From Gautieria morchelliformis (lineage: Eukaryota; Basidiomycota; Agaricomycetes; Gomphales; Gomphaceae), in NCBI GenBank assembly GCA_015179125.1, contig WHVA01000143.1:124001-188000 (forward strand): a DNA stretch of 64,000 nucleotides. Reading direction: 5' to 3'. The position numbers and the translations under genes are program-made. Every line of letters starts with the position of its first letter. The first letter of the stretch is position 1. Under the pieces are notes generated by a model, which saw only the letters and a list, made by a program, of their open reading frames with translations, was not told where the DNA came from and did not search any database. This document shows, piece by piece, positions 36,580-47,330 of this stretch.

Positions 36580-36714
36580 TATTTACGAAGGTGTCGTCGT
36601 CGTCGGCGGTGTCGACGACAAGCACGGATGCTTCGGAGGTGACGCCGAGATCGAGTGGCCATGATCGAGGCTGGATGACGCCCGCACAGGAGGTGACATG
36701 GACCCACGGCTGAC

Positions 36715-38722
36715 ATGCGTCCACACATGACGATGACAGGAGACCACAAGTCCCTGAGCAGAGTGGAAAGTGGTGGAATAATCCACGGCATAGGTCAACC
36801 ACCACGAAAATGTCAATTTAGGCCCCGACCACACATGTGTGGTCGGAGCCTAGCTGGAGTTCAAATCTGTGCTATACAGGTGCCCACGCGACGGGCACCA
36901 GCGCCTATGACCATGGCACAAGCGAAGCTAGACACCCAAGGCCGAATCCAGCCCAGGACAACAATCAGCACAACGAAGGAGAAACAGCCAGAGCAGACAA
37001 AGCGAGTCGAGGTCCCGGGAGAGAAGAGGGTGCAGGCGGGACGGCCAGCCACAAGAGGTGCAGCGCAGGACCCAGAGTGCCTCACCAGGGAGGAGATAAG
37101 AGACTTACCGGGACAGGAGATCAGGGACTCCGATGAAGGTAAGATCTACCTTGAACGTACCTTGCTGACAGTTCCGGGCGCATCCTGGATGACTGACACG
37201 CTGTCCACCGCCATACTGCAAGTGACACAATACAAAGGAGTACCGCGGCAGGCTGTCAACGCGCTGCGGTCCATCGCATTCGTGATGGAAAGCATCGAGG
37301 ACGACATGAGATACGAGAGAGTTATGTGCCGAGTAAAAGAGAGTCTTGCAGCGGAAGGAAATGCTCTCTCAATCAAAGTGGCGGAGGCCACAGAAATGCT
37401 CGACAAAGCCACGGCAGCTGCGGATGCCACAGCCAAGCTATCCCGCCAGATCGCCGAGGACACGGCGACGGCGGTGAAGACGATGCAGACGGCGTCAAAC
37501 ACGGTCGCCACCTCAGCAACTCAGATCAACGAAACCAGTACCTCCTATCGAGACGCGATGGTGAAGGTGGCGGACATCACCCAACGGGCACCGGCTAGCG
37601 CACCCACCCTTGATACCAGGGTCCGGGCGAGGGAAGGAATAAAGCAGAGACAAGTCCTGGTGGATGCTGCGGCCCTGGGGGAGCACATACTGGCAGAAAT
37701 GGACAACGCCGGCCTGATGACCCGGGCGAACGAAATCATCAGCGCTATGGACACGGAAGGGGCCCGCACTGTTATTAGCACGAGGAGACTCACGAAAGGA
37801 GGGGTGCTATTCGAGCTCAATGACGAGGCAGCGGCGAGGTGGCTCAACAGAGCTGAGCGCAGAGTGTGATTCACAGAGGCGCTTGCGCCAGACATGAGGA
37901 TGAAGGCGTGGCTACTCTCGCTGGTACTACAATTCATCCCACTCCACTTCATACCGGAGCGCAAGGAGGAGCTAAGGGAGATGGAGAAAGTCAACTGCCT
38001 GTCGCATGGCACAATCGATAAGGCAAGATGGATCAAGCCCAGACAGGGCAGGGCGGCGAACCAGACCTGCGGCCACACCCTCATCACCTTCACCACGCCC
38101 GAGGTAGCCAACAAGATACTGACAGATGGGTTGATCGTGTGTCAGAAGCGCGTCTATGCCGAGAAGTGCAAGAAGGAGCCCACCCGCTGTCTTAAATGTC
38201 AGGGATGGAACCATATGTCCTATGCCTGTCCGCAAGGACATGACACGTGCGGCACCTGCGGAGGACGCCACAGGACATCTGCTTGCGACCAAACGAGGCT
38301 GTACTGTGTCTCGTGCAAATCTGCGGAACACGCAAGCTGGGCCAGAACATGTCCGGTATTTCAGAGTAAGTGTGTCGAGCTAGACACTAGACTCCTCGAG
38401 AACCAGATGCCCTATTTCCCCACTGAGGAGGCATGGACCCATGTGTCTCAACCGCCAAAGATTCCCCCCGCCGATCCTGACGCCCACCTTTCCGACATTC
38501 GCACCACAGCAGGACACGGGATGGGAGGTAGTAGTACGTCGGAGGGGCAAGTACAGGCAGACCACGCTCCCATACGGGCAAGGCTCGACGGGACGGCAGC
38601 TGCGGCCAGCGCCCCAGCAGGATCCTGTCAGCGAGGGTGCCGACGGCCTTAACCAGGGCCCCACCGTGCGGTGGGGCGACACAGGCAGAGAAGGTGAGCC
38701 ACCCCTACCAGAGCAATACTGA
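36715..38722 (+). pseudogene. LINE ORF1 (zinc-knuckle RNA-binding protein), broken
   Basis: From the ATG at 36715 a 384-codon frame encodes a Thr/Ala-rich coiled region (repeated ATA, TAAADATAK) and ends at a TGA (37867-37869). The same frame continues at once with the C-terminal half: an RRM-like segment (LITFTTPEVANKILTDG) and three CCHC-like knuckles (CLKCQGWNHMSYAC, CGTCGGRHRTSAC, CVSCKSAEHASWARTC). A frame change near 38440-38480 leads to GWEVVVRRR and the end of ORF1 just at the ATG of ORF2 (38722), whose start overlaps the ORF1 stop. ORF1 proteins bind the LINE RNA. One nonsense and one frameshift break it here. Confidence 0.82.
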
Positions 38723-39534
38723 TGTCCTACACAACAGGACCAACACCAACGAGACTGAGAATATTTCAACAAAACCTCAATAAATCGGACAAGGCGCAGT
38801 ACGACCTCATCAACTCCGCGATTCATAAAGAGTGGGACCTAGTACTACTACAAGAGCCGTACATTGATACGCTAGGGAATACGAAGGCTAACCATAACTG
38901 GTGCGTCCTATACCCCACTTCTCATTTGACTAACACCACCGTGAAGAGAACAGTTGTCCTGGTCAATGCTGCGATGGATACCAACACGTGGTCGCAGATG
39001 TCGCTCCAGGTGACGAACGACGTGGTGGTGGTGCAGCTCAAGCATCCCCAGGGCAAGACTACGATCTTCAACATCTATAACGACTGCGAACACTCGGAGT
39101 CACTGCAGGCCATCGAAAACTTCATAGAACTAGAGTGAGGCAACATCATCCAGCAGGAAACAGACTCCATGGTTTGGTGCGGCGACTTTAATCGCCACCA
39201 CCCTATGTGGGACGAGGAAAGGAACCATCATCTGTTCACCGCTGAGGCCACTAGAGATGCAGAGGAGCTGCTATCGCTGCTAGCAGAATACAACATGGTG
39301 ATGGCCCTCCCGAAGCGAACGCCCACTCTGCAATCGATGTCGACCAAGAATTGGACCAGGGTCGACAACGTGTTTTGCATGGACAACGTTGCCGGCTCCA
39401 TCATCACTTGCGACACCGACCCGAGAAGGCGCGGCCCAGGGACTGACCATGTCCCTATCCTCACAACACTGGATATCAGGGTGGAGGTTAAAGAGCCGGA
39501 GCTGTTCCTAAACTTCAGAATGGTTGACTGGGAC

Positions 39535-40032
39535 TGTGGAGGACAGGAATTATAGGCAGTAGGTATGGACTTGTTATTCAAAAGAATAGACTAGAAATCA
39601 ATTCACTCTCTCAGTGAATTTAGTGGTCACTATAAATATATTATACACTACCTAGAAATCAATTCACTACAGAGGATTTCTAGGTCAATAAATGCAAAGA
39701 CTACTAGACTAATTTACTTGCCTCTCTCAGTGAATTTAGTGGTCACTGAGAGAGGGGGAAATGTGTTCCACTGCGCATGTACTACTACCCGGCTCTTTAG
39801 CGCCCAAGAGCTCGCGCGTCGAAGTCATTTCAGACTCCGCTGGGTGCAGCCGCTTGTGAAAGTAGGAATAACAAGATGAAATAGAGAGATAAGGAATGAG
39901 TGGAAAATTTCGAAAATAACCAGAGAAATGGATGCATAATACAAGAACAATGTGAGAAGAAATTGGAAGGCCACATAACAAATTGGATATATTATGCTTG
40001 ATTTTGGTGCAGGAGCATAAATGCACCCAACA
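39535..40032 (-). repeat. Copia 3' LTR (498 bp)
   Basis: Identical by eye to 44296-44793. It contains two direct copies of TCTCTCAGTGAATTTAGTGG (near 39608 and 39724) and, at 39721-39756, a hairpin with 13-bp arms (CCTCTCTCAGTGA) around a 10-nt loop, which may shape the LTR RNA near its processing site. Confidence 0.93.
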
Positions 40033-40045
40033 CGCCCCCTCAAGC

Positions 40046-43000
40046 TTAATATATTCCGATTTGCTCGTTGAGAATCTTCACTCTAGGACTAGGAAGTCCT
40101 TTAGTGAGGATATCTGCCAACATTTGTTCGGTTGGCAAATAAACGAGCTTGGCTTGTTGATTTTTGATTATATCTCGAAGGAAATATAATCGGATGTCGA
40201 AATGCTTGGTTCTCGTGTGTTGTTGGGTGCCATACGTGATGGCAATGGCTGATTGATTGTCTGAATAAACTTGGATGGGTCTGTTCAGTGGTTGGAATAT
40301 TTCAGAAATAAAATGGCGCATCCAAAGAGCCTCTTTGCCCGCATGGGTCAGGGCGACGAATTCGGCTTCAGTTGATGAGAGGGCTACTATCGACTGTTTC
40401 TGGCAACTCCATGAAACAGTGCCTCCATCAATCTGAAATAAGTATGCCGAATACGAACGCCTATGACTCTGTGAACCCCAATCCGCATCTGAATATCCCA
40501 TCAAGCCGTCTCGATTTCTTCCAAGTGTGAGCTTGTAATGCTTCGTGCCTTTCAAATATTTGAAGACACGTTTGACTGCATTCCAATGTGTGCCACCTGG
40601 ATTTTCAAGGAATTGCGAGAGTAATGACACCGCAAATGCAATGTCAGGTCGAGTGGCTACAGCCGCCCACATCAGTGATCCTATAGCTTGCCTGTATGGA
40701 AACTTCGACATGGCTTTCTTGCCTCTCTCTGTAGAAGGACATTGGTCTTTAGATAATTTTACGGCTGGATCAAGAGGCGTAGCATAAGTCTTTGCATCTT
40801 CGAGATTAAATTTTTTGATGATCTTCTCGATGTATGCAGGTTGTGAAATTGCAATGGTCTTCTTCTGCCAGTCTCTTTCGATTTTGAGATTCAATAGCCA
40901 ATGAATCTCGCCTAGATCTTTCATACTGAAGATCTGAGCAAGATCTCGTTTGACTTCGTCCAGGACTGACTGATTCTCAGCTGTGATGGTAAGGTCGTCC
41001 ACAGCTGTTGCAATGATCACATGCCCCTTTCCGCCACGTCTATAAAATACAGCCCCGTCTGTGGCTGACGTAGTGAATCCTAACTTGTGGAATTCACCAC
41101 TTAGACGTTTGTACCATTCTCTTCCAGATTGCTTGAGGCCGTAGAGTGCTTTCTTCAAAAGTAGCACTTCGCCTTTGTCTCCTGACTCATATCCATACGG
41201 CTGCTTCATGTAAATAGGTTCGGGCAACGTAGCATTGAGGTATGCATAGTCCACGTCCATTTGATGGATAGGCCAGTCATTCCTAGCAGCAATGGCGCAT
41301 ATGATCCGTAGGGAGGATAACCGAGCAACAGGTGAGTATGTCTCATCATAGTCGACTCCAAACTTCTGTGTGAAGCCTTGGGCGACCATTCTCGATTTAG
41401 GCATTATTGGTTTCCCTTCTGGATTACGCTTCCAAAGGTAGACCCATTTATTACCGACAATATTGGCTCCAGGAGGTGATTTGGCTCGTTCCCACACTCC
41501 CTTGTCGATTAGGGCCTCATACTCTTTGTCCATTGATTTCTTCCATATAGGATTATTCAGAGCTTCGTCTGCATTGCTAGGTTCAATTTGATTCAAATCC
41601 GGCGCCTTGTTATTGTTTTGACCGTCGGTTAGAAACGCACTGATGGCACACTCATAGCTACTGATGCCATCAATCTCGGAGGATAATTCTTGGTCGAATA
41701 AATCTTCTTTATGGTCCTCAACGTCCTCGTAAGCTAGCGTAGTCATATGTGCGCCAGCTTGTCTCTGGGTTTGAGATCTTGTTACGGGACCTGATGGGGC
41801 CGGCTGCACTTGTTGTTGACGGATCCTTTCGCTTCTCCTTATCGGTTCAGCTTCTCTAGGTCTGTCATCAACTCCCTGAATAGGTTGCAGCTTTTCAAGA
41901 TATTCTTCCGGTGCACTTTCATCAATTTCTTCGATCTTTGCCTCTTCGCTGACTAAGCGACCGGGCACAGGCACTGATGCCGGAATGGCCTTCTTCTCTT
42001 CTTTAGACGTAGGTAGCTTGGATTCCTCAATAGAAATGATTGGGACCTTTCCCTTCTTCATCTCTGAATCAAACACAACGTTCCGCTCGACAGAAACTTT
42101 GTGCGAGTCAGGCCAATAAATATAATGACCATGGCTCTGCGCAGAAATTCCTATCCAACGAGCTCTCTTGGCACGAGCTGCCAATTTATCTCCCTGAGTG
42201 ATTTTAACATAAATTTCAGTTCCCCACGCGTGAATGTCTTTGAGATTCGGTTTTTCATGGTGAATCATCTCGTAGGGCGTTTTATCTGGTAGAGCTCTTG
42301 TATGCGTCCTGTTCCTAAGATAATTGGCATGCTGTATCGCATAGCCCCATAATATCTTAGGAAGGCCTGATTCTAACAGCATGGCACGAGTTCTCTCAGT
42401 GAGAGTTCGGTTCAGGCGTTCCGCAACACCATTGGACTCTGGTGTGTCGTGTACCGTCAACTGATGCTTCGTGCCTTGTTTGGCTAGATGCTGTTCGAAT
42501 TCAGAGCTCATATACTCGCCCCCTCGATCAGAAACAAGTGCTTTGATGTGCACATTTCTCTGTCGAAGCATTAAAGCCTCGTAGAGCTTGTACTTTGAGA
42601 ATGCTTCTGATTTGTTCGCCATGAGATAGATCACCGATTCTCTTGAGTAGTCATCGATAAAGGAGACATAATATGACTTCTTATCGATCGTGAGGTGTCT
42701 TGCAGGTCCCCAGACATCAGAATAAATTCTGTCACCGAATTTTGATGTTCGGTCTCTGGGTTCTCGAGGAAGAGGTTTGCGTGCAATCTTGGCCTGAATA
42801 CACGCATCGCAGACAATTCTATCGCCTGTGGAGCTCAGTTCAATGCCCAATATCATGCCATGATTTAATAGATGTTGTAGGGACTTCTGCGAGATGTGCC
42901 CCATCTTTTGATGAATTTCCATGGCAGATAAACACATATGGGCTTGAGCACTTGGTGACTGGAGGTCTAGTCGATATAAACCATTGACCTTCGGTGCTTG

Positions 43001-44290
43001 CATCAATACCTTTCCGGTAGCGTTAGATATTGTGCATTTCTGGCCACCGAGTCGAATGTCGTAGCCAGCATCATCGCACCGACCGATCGAGACGAGGGTA
43101 GCAGCAATTTTGGGTGCATAGTATGTATCTTGCAACGTGACTTCTACTGTTCTATCTCCAACCTTATTGGATAATACGAGCAGTCCTGAGCCGAAGGCAT
43201 CAAAAGTACCTTTGTTGGCTGCTCGGATAGTCCTCGGCTGTGAGAATTGACAGTAGTCCCTCAATAAATTTTTATGAGGAGTCATATGCGATGTCGTTCC
43301 GGTGTCGAGTATGACTATAACTCCTGAAGATGTGCTCAAATTGAAATTAGAGCACTCATCGAAATTGGTGAAGGCAAGATGCCCATCACCACTTTCCTCA
43401 GAAGTAGACTCTTCTTCGGCAACATTCGCTTTTGCTTTACCCTTCTTCTTCTTCTTGCCTTTGGCTTTCTTCTTCTGACGTGGTCCTTGGCCTTCTTTAC
43501 CACCTCCTTTAGCCCAGCAATTTTCGATGGAATGTCCAGGCTTTTTGCAGTTGGTGCATACATGCGCCTTCTGCCCCTTCTGGTCCTTCTTAGTAGATGA
43601 ACCAATAAACACCTGCTCTTCTTGCGGGAGTGTTTTCTTCCTGTCATACTGAGCCTTTAGTACCCTAATAATATTATCAGGGACCAATGGCATCCCGCAT
43701 TCTTCAAGCGAAGTGGTAAGGGCGTTCATGACTGCCTCATAGGATGGTGGAAGTGACGCAAGGATGATGTCCATGAATTCTTCTTCAGAAACTCTAGCTC
43801 CCATCTCATTAAGACGAGCATATAGGTCTTGGGCCTTGTCCAAGTGATCTCTCAAGTCTCCATCCTCAGGACATCTCATACTGCGGAGTTGTCTCTGCAG
43901 GCTGGTGAGGACCATCTTGGGCTTTTTGGTCATTTCATTGACCAATGCATCCCAAGTCTCTTTTGCTGTCTTCTGCTTCTGTAGCATCAGGGCTAATGAC
44001 TCTGACACTGAGACGATGATTTGGGTCTTGGCTTGTCCTTCTCTAGCAAGGTATCTCTCCAGCTTCTCCTCGGCCTTATCCATCTGAGTTTCCTCAGCTT
44101 CTGTTAGAATATGGCCTGGGGGCATGACTGGAGGATCAGGAGGTCGAGTGACTCTCCCTTCTACATGCTTGAGAAGATTTTTGGACTCGAAATAGCTGAT
44201 GAGAGTGGCTCGCCACAATGGCCAATTACTTCCATCAGTAGCAAGCTTCTCAACACCCAATAGCTTCTCAGAAGTGTCTACGGGGCCCAT
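40046..44290 (-). CDS. Copia gag-pol polyprotein, 1414 residues, uninterrupted
   Basis: Single frame from ATG 44290 (MGPVDTSEKLLG) to the stop at 40046. Domains in order: gag (about 1-230); zinc knuckle CTNCKKPGHSIENC (residues 245-258, CX2CX4HX4C); Lys-rich linker; aspartic protease VILDTGTTSHM (Asp 329); integrase with HHCC motif (HQKMGH to CDACIQAK) and DDE residues around YSDVWGP, FIDDYSRE and TPESNGVAERLN; reverse transcriptase with NKWVYLWKRN, VDYAYLNATLPEP, ALYGLKQSGREWY and AVDDLTI (catalytic Asp-Asp); RNase H with YSDADWGSQ, STEAEFVALTHAGKEALW and DNQSAIAI. Gag and pol share one frame without a frameshift, as in many fungal Copia elements. No stop or missing catalytic residue was seen. 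Confidence 0.95.
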   Translation of the reverse strand: MGPVDTSEKLLGVEKLATDGSNWPLWRATLISYFESKNLLKHVEGRVTRPPDPPVMPPGHILTEAEETQMDKAEEKLERYLAREGQAKTQIIVSVSESLALMLQKQKTAKETWDALVNEMTKKPKMVLTSLQRQLRSMRCPEDGDLRDHLDKAQDLYARLNEMGARVSEEEFMDIILASLPPSYEAVMNALTTSLEECGMPLVPDNIIRVLKAQYDRKKTLPQEEQVFIGSSTKKDQKGQKAHVCTNCKKPGHSIENCWAKGGGKEGQGPRQKKKAKGKKKKKGKAKANVAEEESTSEESGDGHLAFTNFDECSNFNLSTSSGVIVILDTGTTSHMTPHKNLLRDYCQFSQPRTIRAANKGTFDAFGSGLLVLSNKVGDRTVEVTLQDTYYAPKIAATLVSIGRCDDAGYDIRLGGQKCTISNATGKVLMQAPKVNGLYRLDLQSPSAQAHMCLSAMEIHQKMGHISQKSLQHLLNHGMILGIELSSTGDRIVCDACIQAKIARKPLPREPRDRTSKFGDRIYSDVWGPARHLTIDKKSYYVSFIDDYSRESVIYLMANKSEAFSKYKLYEALMLRQRNVHIKALVSDRGGEYMSSEFEQHLAKQGTKHQLTVHDTPESNGVAERLNRTLTERTRAMLLESGLPKILWGYAIQHANYLRNRTHTRALPDKTPYEMIHHEKPNLKDIHAWGTEIYVKITQGDKLAARAKRARWIGISAQSHGHYIYWPDSHKVSVERNVVFDSEMKKGKVPIISIEESKLPTSKEEKKAIPASVPVPGRLVSEEAKIEEIDESAPEEYLEKLQPIQGVDDRPREAEPIRRSERIRQQQVQPAPSGPVTRSQTQRQAGAHMTTLAYEDVEDHKEDLFDQELSSEIDGISSYECAISAFLTDGQNNNKAPDLNQIEPSNADEALNNPIWKKSMDKEYEALIDKGVWERAKSPPGANIVGNKWVYLWKRNPEGKPIMPKSRMVAQGFTQKFGVDYDETYSPVARLSSLRIICAIAARNDWPIHQMDVDYAYLNATLPEPIYMKQPYGYESGDKGEVLLLKKALYGLKQSGREWYKRLSGEFHKLGFTTSATDGAVFYRRGGKGHVIIATAVDDLTITAENQSVLDEVKRDLAQIFSMKDLGEIHWLLNLKIERDWQKKTIAISQPAYIEKIIKKFNLEDAKTYATPLDPAVKLSKDQCPSTERGKKAMSKFPYRQAIGSLMWAAVATRPDIAFAVSLLSQFLENPGGTHWNAVKRVFKYLKGTKHYKLTLGRNRDGLMGYSDADWGSQSHRRSYSAYLFQIDGGTVSWSCQKQSIVALSSTEAEFVALTHAGKEALWMRHFISEIFQPLNRPIQVYSDNQSAIAITYGTQQHTRTKHFDIRLYFLRDIIKNQQAKLVYLPTEQMLADILTKGLPSPRVKILNEQIGIY

Positions 44291-44295
44291 AACCC

Positions 44296-44793
44296 TGTGG
44301 AGGACAGGAATTATAGGCAGTAGGTATGGACTTGTTATTCAAAAGAATAGACTAGAAATCAATTCACTCTCTCAGTGAATTTAGTGGTCACTATAAATAT
44401 ATTATACACTACCTAGAAATCAATTCACTACAGAGGATTTCTAGGTCAATAAATGCAAAGACTACTAGACTAATTTACTTGCCTCTCTCAGTGAATTTAG
44501 TGGTCACTGAGAGAGGGGGAAATGTGTTCCACTGCGCATGTACTACTACCCGGCTCTTTAGCGCCCAAGAGCTCGCGCGTCGAAGTCATTTCAGACTCCG
44601 CTGGGTGCAGCCGCTTGTGAAAGTAGGAATAACAAGATGAAATAGAGAGATAAGGAATGAGTGGAAAATTTCGAAAATAACCAGAGAAATGGATGCATAA
44701 TACAAGAACAATGTGAGAAGAAATTGGAAGGCCACATAACAAATTGGATATATTATGCTTGATTTTGGTGCAGGAGCATAAATGCACCCAACA
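44296..44793 (-). repeat. Copia 5' LTR (498 bp)
   Basis: Same length and, as far as I can read, same sequence as the 3' LTR. In element orientation it would hold the promoter and transcription start. It is followed directly by the primer-binding site at the gag start. Confidence 0.93.
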
Positions 44794-46860
44794 GGGACCA
44801 CTTCCAGGAGCAGCTGGCAGAGCAGCTGGAGGAGGTACCGGATGCGAGGGAACTCGGCACCGAGGCCGAGTTTGCCAGAGCAGTCAATGCACTGACGAGC
44901 GCCATCCAAGACACCATCGACATCGTGGTGCCGATGTCAAAGCCGGTCCCACACTCGCGCAGATGGTGGACCAGGGAGTTGTCGGAGCTTAAGAAAACAA
45001 AGAATAGGCTGAACCACAAATCTTACCTCCACCGCGCAATAGCTGACCACCACTCCCACGTAGAACTCAAGGACGTCAACGAAAAGTACAGCAAAGCGAT
45101 CCGCAGGGCAAAGGCGCAGCACTGGGCCGATTACTTGGAGGATCTCAATGAAGGGCTTCTATGGTCAGCGAACAAGTATATGTCCAATCCAGCCTCAGAT
45201 GGCGGCAAGTCTCGAATCCCGTCACTACAGGTAGCAGCGCCCAGCGGCGCCGTGCAAACGGCAGAAACCAACGAAGAGAAGAGCCTAGCCCTAGCAGCGG
45301 CCTTCTTCCCGCCCAAGCCCGTCGAATCACAGGTACCGACAGACTATCGTTACCCAAAGCACGTCCGCCACAGCTTCCAGCTTCATGAGGACCAGATCAG
45401 GCGTCAGATCAACAAACTGAAGCCGCATAAGGCCCCAGGCGACGATGGGATCCCAAACATAGTACTGAAGGAGGCGGTAGATTTGATCGCTGAGCACCTC
45501 CTCTATATCTTTTGTGCCACCTTCACGCTGAAAACTTACAGTGATAGCTGGAGATCCTGGATTACAGTGGTGCTACGGAAACCGGGCAAGGCCCGCTACG
45601 ACGCTCCAAAATCCTACTGCCCCATAGCCCTACTCAACACTATAGGAAAGCTGTTAACGGCGATAGTCACAGAAGACCTGGTTTACCTTACCGAGAAACA
45701 CAATCTCTTGCCAGCCAATCACTTCGATCAGCCCGGCAGGATGACCACCGACTCCCTCCACCTCGTAGTCAACAGGATCAAAGGAGCGTGGAGAAGGAAG
45801 AAGGTAGCGGTAATGTTATTCCTCGACATCGAGGGAGCGTTCCTGAACGCGGTAACGGATCGGCTCCTGCACAACATGAGGAAGAGAAGAGTGCCAGAAG
45901 AGTTTGTGAACTTCGTGGGACGGATGCTGGCCGGCCGACGCACCAGGATCAAGTTCGACGATCACCTCTTGGACTGGGTGCACATAGACAACGGGATTGG
46001 GCAGGGGGACCCGCTCTCTATGATTCTCTACCTCTACTATAATGCTGACCTCATAGATATCGCTGACGGAAAGGGGCAGGCCACGGTGGTGTACGTCGAT
46101 GATGCCAACCTCTACTCAGAAGGCGACACCTATGAGGAAGCGTACGAGGGACTGAGGGAGATGCTGCTCAAGGAGGGGGGGGGCGAAAGAGTGGACATTG
46201 GCCCACCACTCCAGATTCGAAAAGTCCAAGTTCGCGATAGTGGGGTTCTCGAGACGCCGGATGGAAGACCCTGCGAGACCGGGCAAAACCAAGCGAGACA
46301 TAAGACCCCACTTCACGTACGAGGACACCGTCGTCCAGCCAGCATCGGCACATAAGTTCCTAGGGGTCTTCTTGGATGAGGAACTGCGATGGAAAGATCA
46401 GGCTGAGAAGGCAGTGGCGAAAGTGGCTAAGTGGACATTACTGGCTCGCAGACTAACTAAACCCTCCACAGGGGTACGCGCAACATACATGAGGCAGCTA
46501 TACAGTGCAGTGGCAATACCCAAATTCACGTATGCTGCTGATGTCTGGTACATGCCGGTGCAGAAAAACCGAGGGGAGGGGAGAGCGACAGGGTCTGTGG
46601 GTGTGGTGCGTAAGCTAACATCTGTGCAGTGCATGGCTACCATCACTATCACTGGAGCGATGCGCACGACCGCGAGCGATGTCCTGGAGGTCCTCGCCAA
46701 CATCCAACCGATAGAGCTCCTCCTCCTAGGCATCTGCTACAAGGCAGCCAGCCGCATCGCAACCCTCCCCAAGTGCCACCCTCTACACCAGCCAGCTCGC
46801 TCCTGCGCCCGTCGCCTAGTAAAGAAGCACCGAGCACCACTACACAGGATCCTCCTGTAA

Positions 46861-47330
46861 GGGCAACCCTGGCTGGTTGTGGAGATCACACTACCACACA
46901 ACTGACAAGGGGAAATCCAAAGCATGTATAAATGAACAGAGTATACAAGAGAGGGGATTCTCACCTGACAAGGGGAAATCCAAAGAGAAAAGTCTAAGGA
47001 CCCCCAATGTCAGCCAGCCCGTATTATACTACGCTGTGCAGCCAGGGACAGCACTTGGCACCCGCCATCAACCCTGCATCTCCCTGACCCCCCTGACCCT
47101 TGATCGACCCTTGATGCCACCTATTACACGAGTCGCTTGATTTCCGACACTGTTCCGAGAGTGGAAGTCGGAAATTGGAGTGGAACTGGCAAGGCGAACA
47201 GAACTGGTGGAAGTTCTCCCAGAAGCGGAATCATTTCCGAAAGCGGAGGCGGAGATGGAATCGGAACCGGAAGCGGAGTCGGAACTGGGTGTGGTGTCGG
47301 AACTGGGAATGGAAAACAGGGTGTCCCCTG
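46861..47330 (-). repeat. Probable Gypsy 3' LTR remnant, GGAA/TTCCGA-rich
   Basis: On the minus strand, just after the chromodomain coding end, a polypurine-like AGAGGGGGGG (about 47340) is followed by sequence starting TGATGTCAGGGG, typical of a Gypsy 3' LTR start. The first part (47310-47150) is a TTCCGACTCC-type low-complexity array. The far end is not defined; a direct repeat CTGACAAGGGGAAATCCAAAG at 46902-46922 and 46965-46985 lies between it and the LINE. Confidence 0.5.

Larger units (their letters stand above)
39535..44793 (-). mobile_element. Complete Ty1/Copia retrotransposon, apparently intact
   Basis: Two 498-bp LTRs (39535-40032 and 44296-44793) that read as identical flank a single unbroken gag-pol on the minus strand. 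The 5-bp target duplication GGGAC is at 39530-39534 and 44794-44798. In the element's own orientation the LTR starts TGTTGGGTGC and ends CCTCCACA; the presumed primer-binding site GGTTATGGGCCC follows the 5' LTR and overlaps the gag start codon, and a polypurine tract (GAGGGGGCG) precedes the 3' LTR. Identical LTRs, an intact frame and a clean duplication mean a very recent insertion, potentially still mobile. It inserted into the LINE endonuclease-RT linker. Confidence 0.95.
36580..46860 (+). mobile_element. Tad1-like LINE (non-LTR retrotransposon), split and 3' truncated
   Basis: Two-ORF LINE of the fungal Tad1 type: ORF1 with Cys-rich zinc knuckles, ORF2 with APE-type endonuclease followed by reverse transcriptase. 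An intact Copia element (39535-44793) sits between endonuclease and RT; removing it with one copy of the GGGAC duplication restores the reading frame exactly. The RNase H region and 3' tail expected after the RT are absent; homology stops at about 46860. The 5' end is not sharply defined and no target duplication was found. The element carries two nonsense codons and two frameshifts and is inactive. Confidence 0.85.
38722..46860 (+). pseudogene. LINE ORF2: APE endonuclease and reverse transcriptase, interrupted
   Basis: Endonuclease motifs: RIFQQNLNKS, LLQEPYID, WCGDFNRHHPMWDEE and GPGTDHVPI (38752-39470). A TAG at 39136-39138 interrupts this domain. The frame then runs into the Copia element after Asp codon 39532-39534 and resumes at 44799 (HFQEQLAEQL). 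RT motifs follow: KLKPHKAPGDDGIPN, PIALLNTIGKLL, FLDIEGAFLNAV, GIGQGDPLS and the catalytic VVYVDDANL (about 46088). A run of nine G at about 46175-46183 shifts the frame; the thumb region continues in the next frame (SRFEKSKFAIVGFSRR, KFLGVFLDEELRW) to 46860. The RNase H domain typical of Tad1 is missing. Confidence 0.85.
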
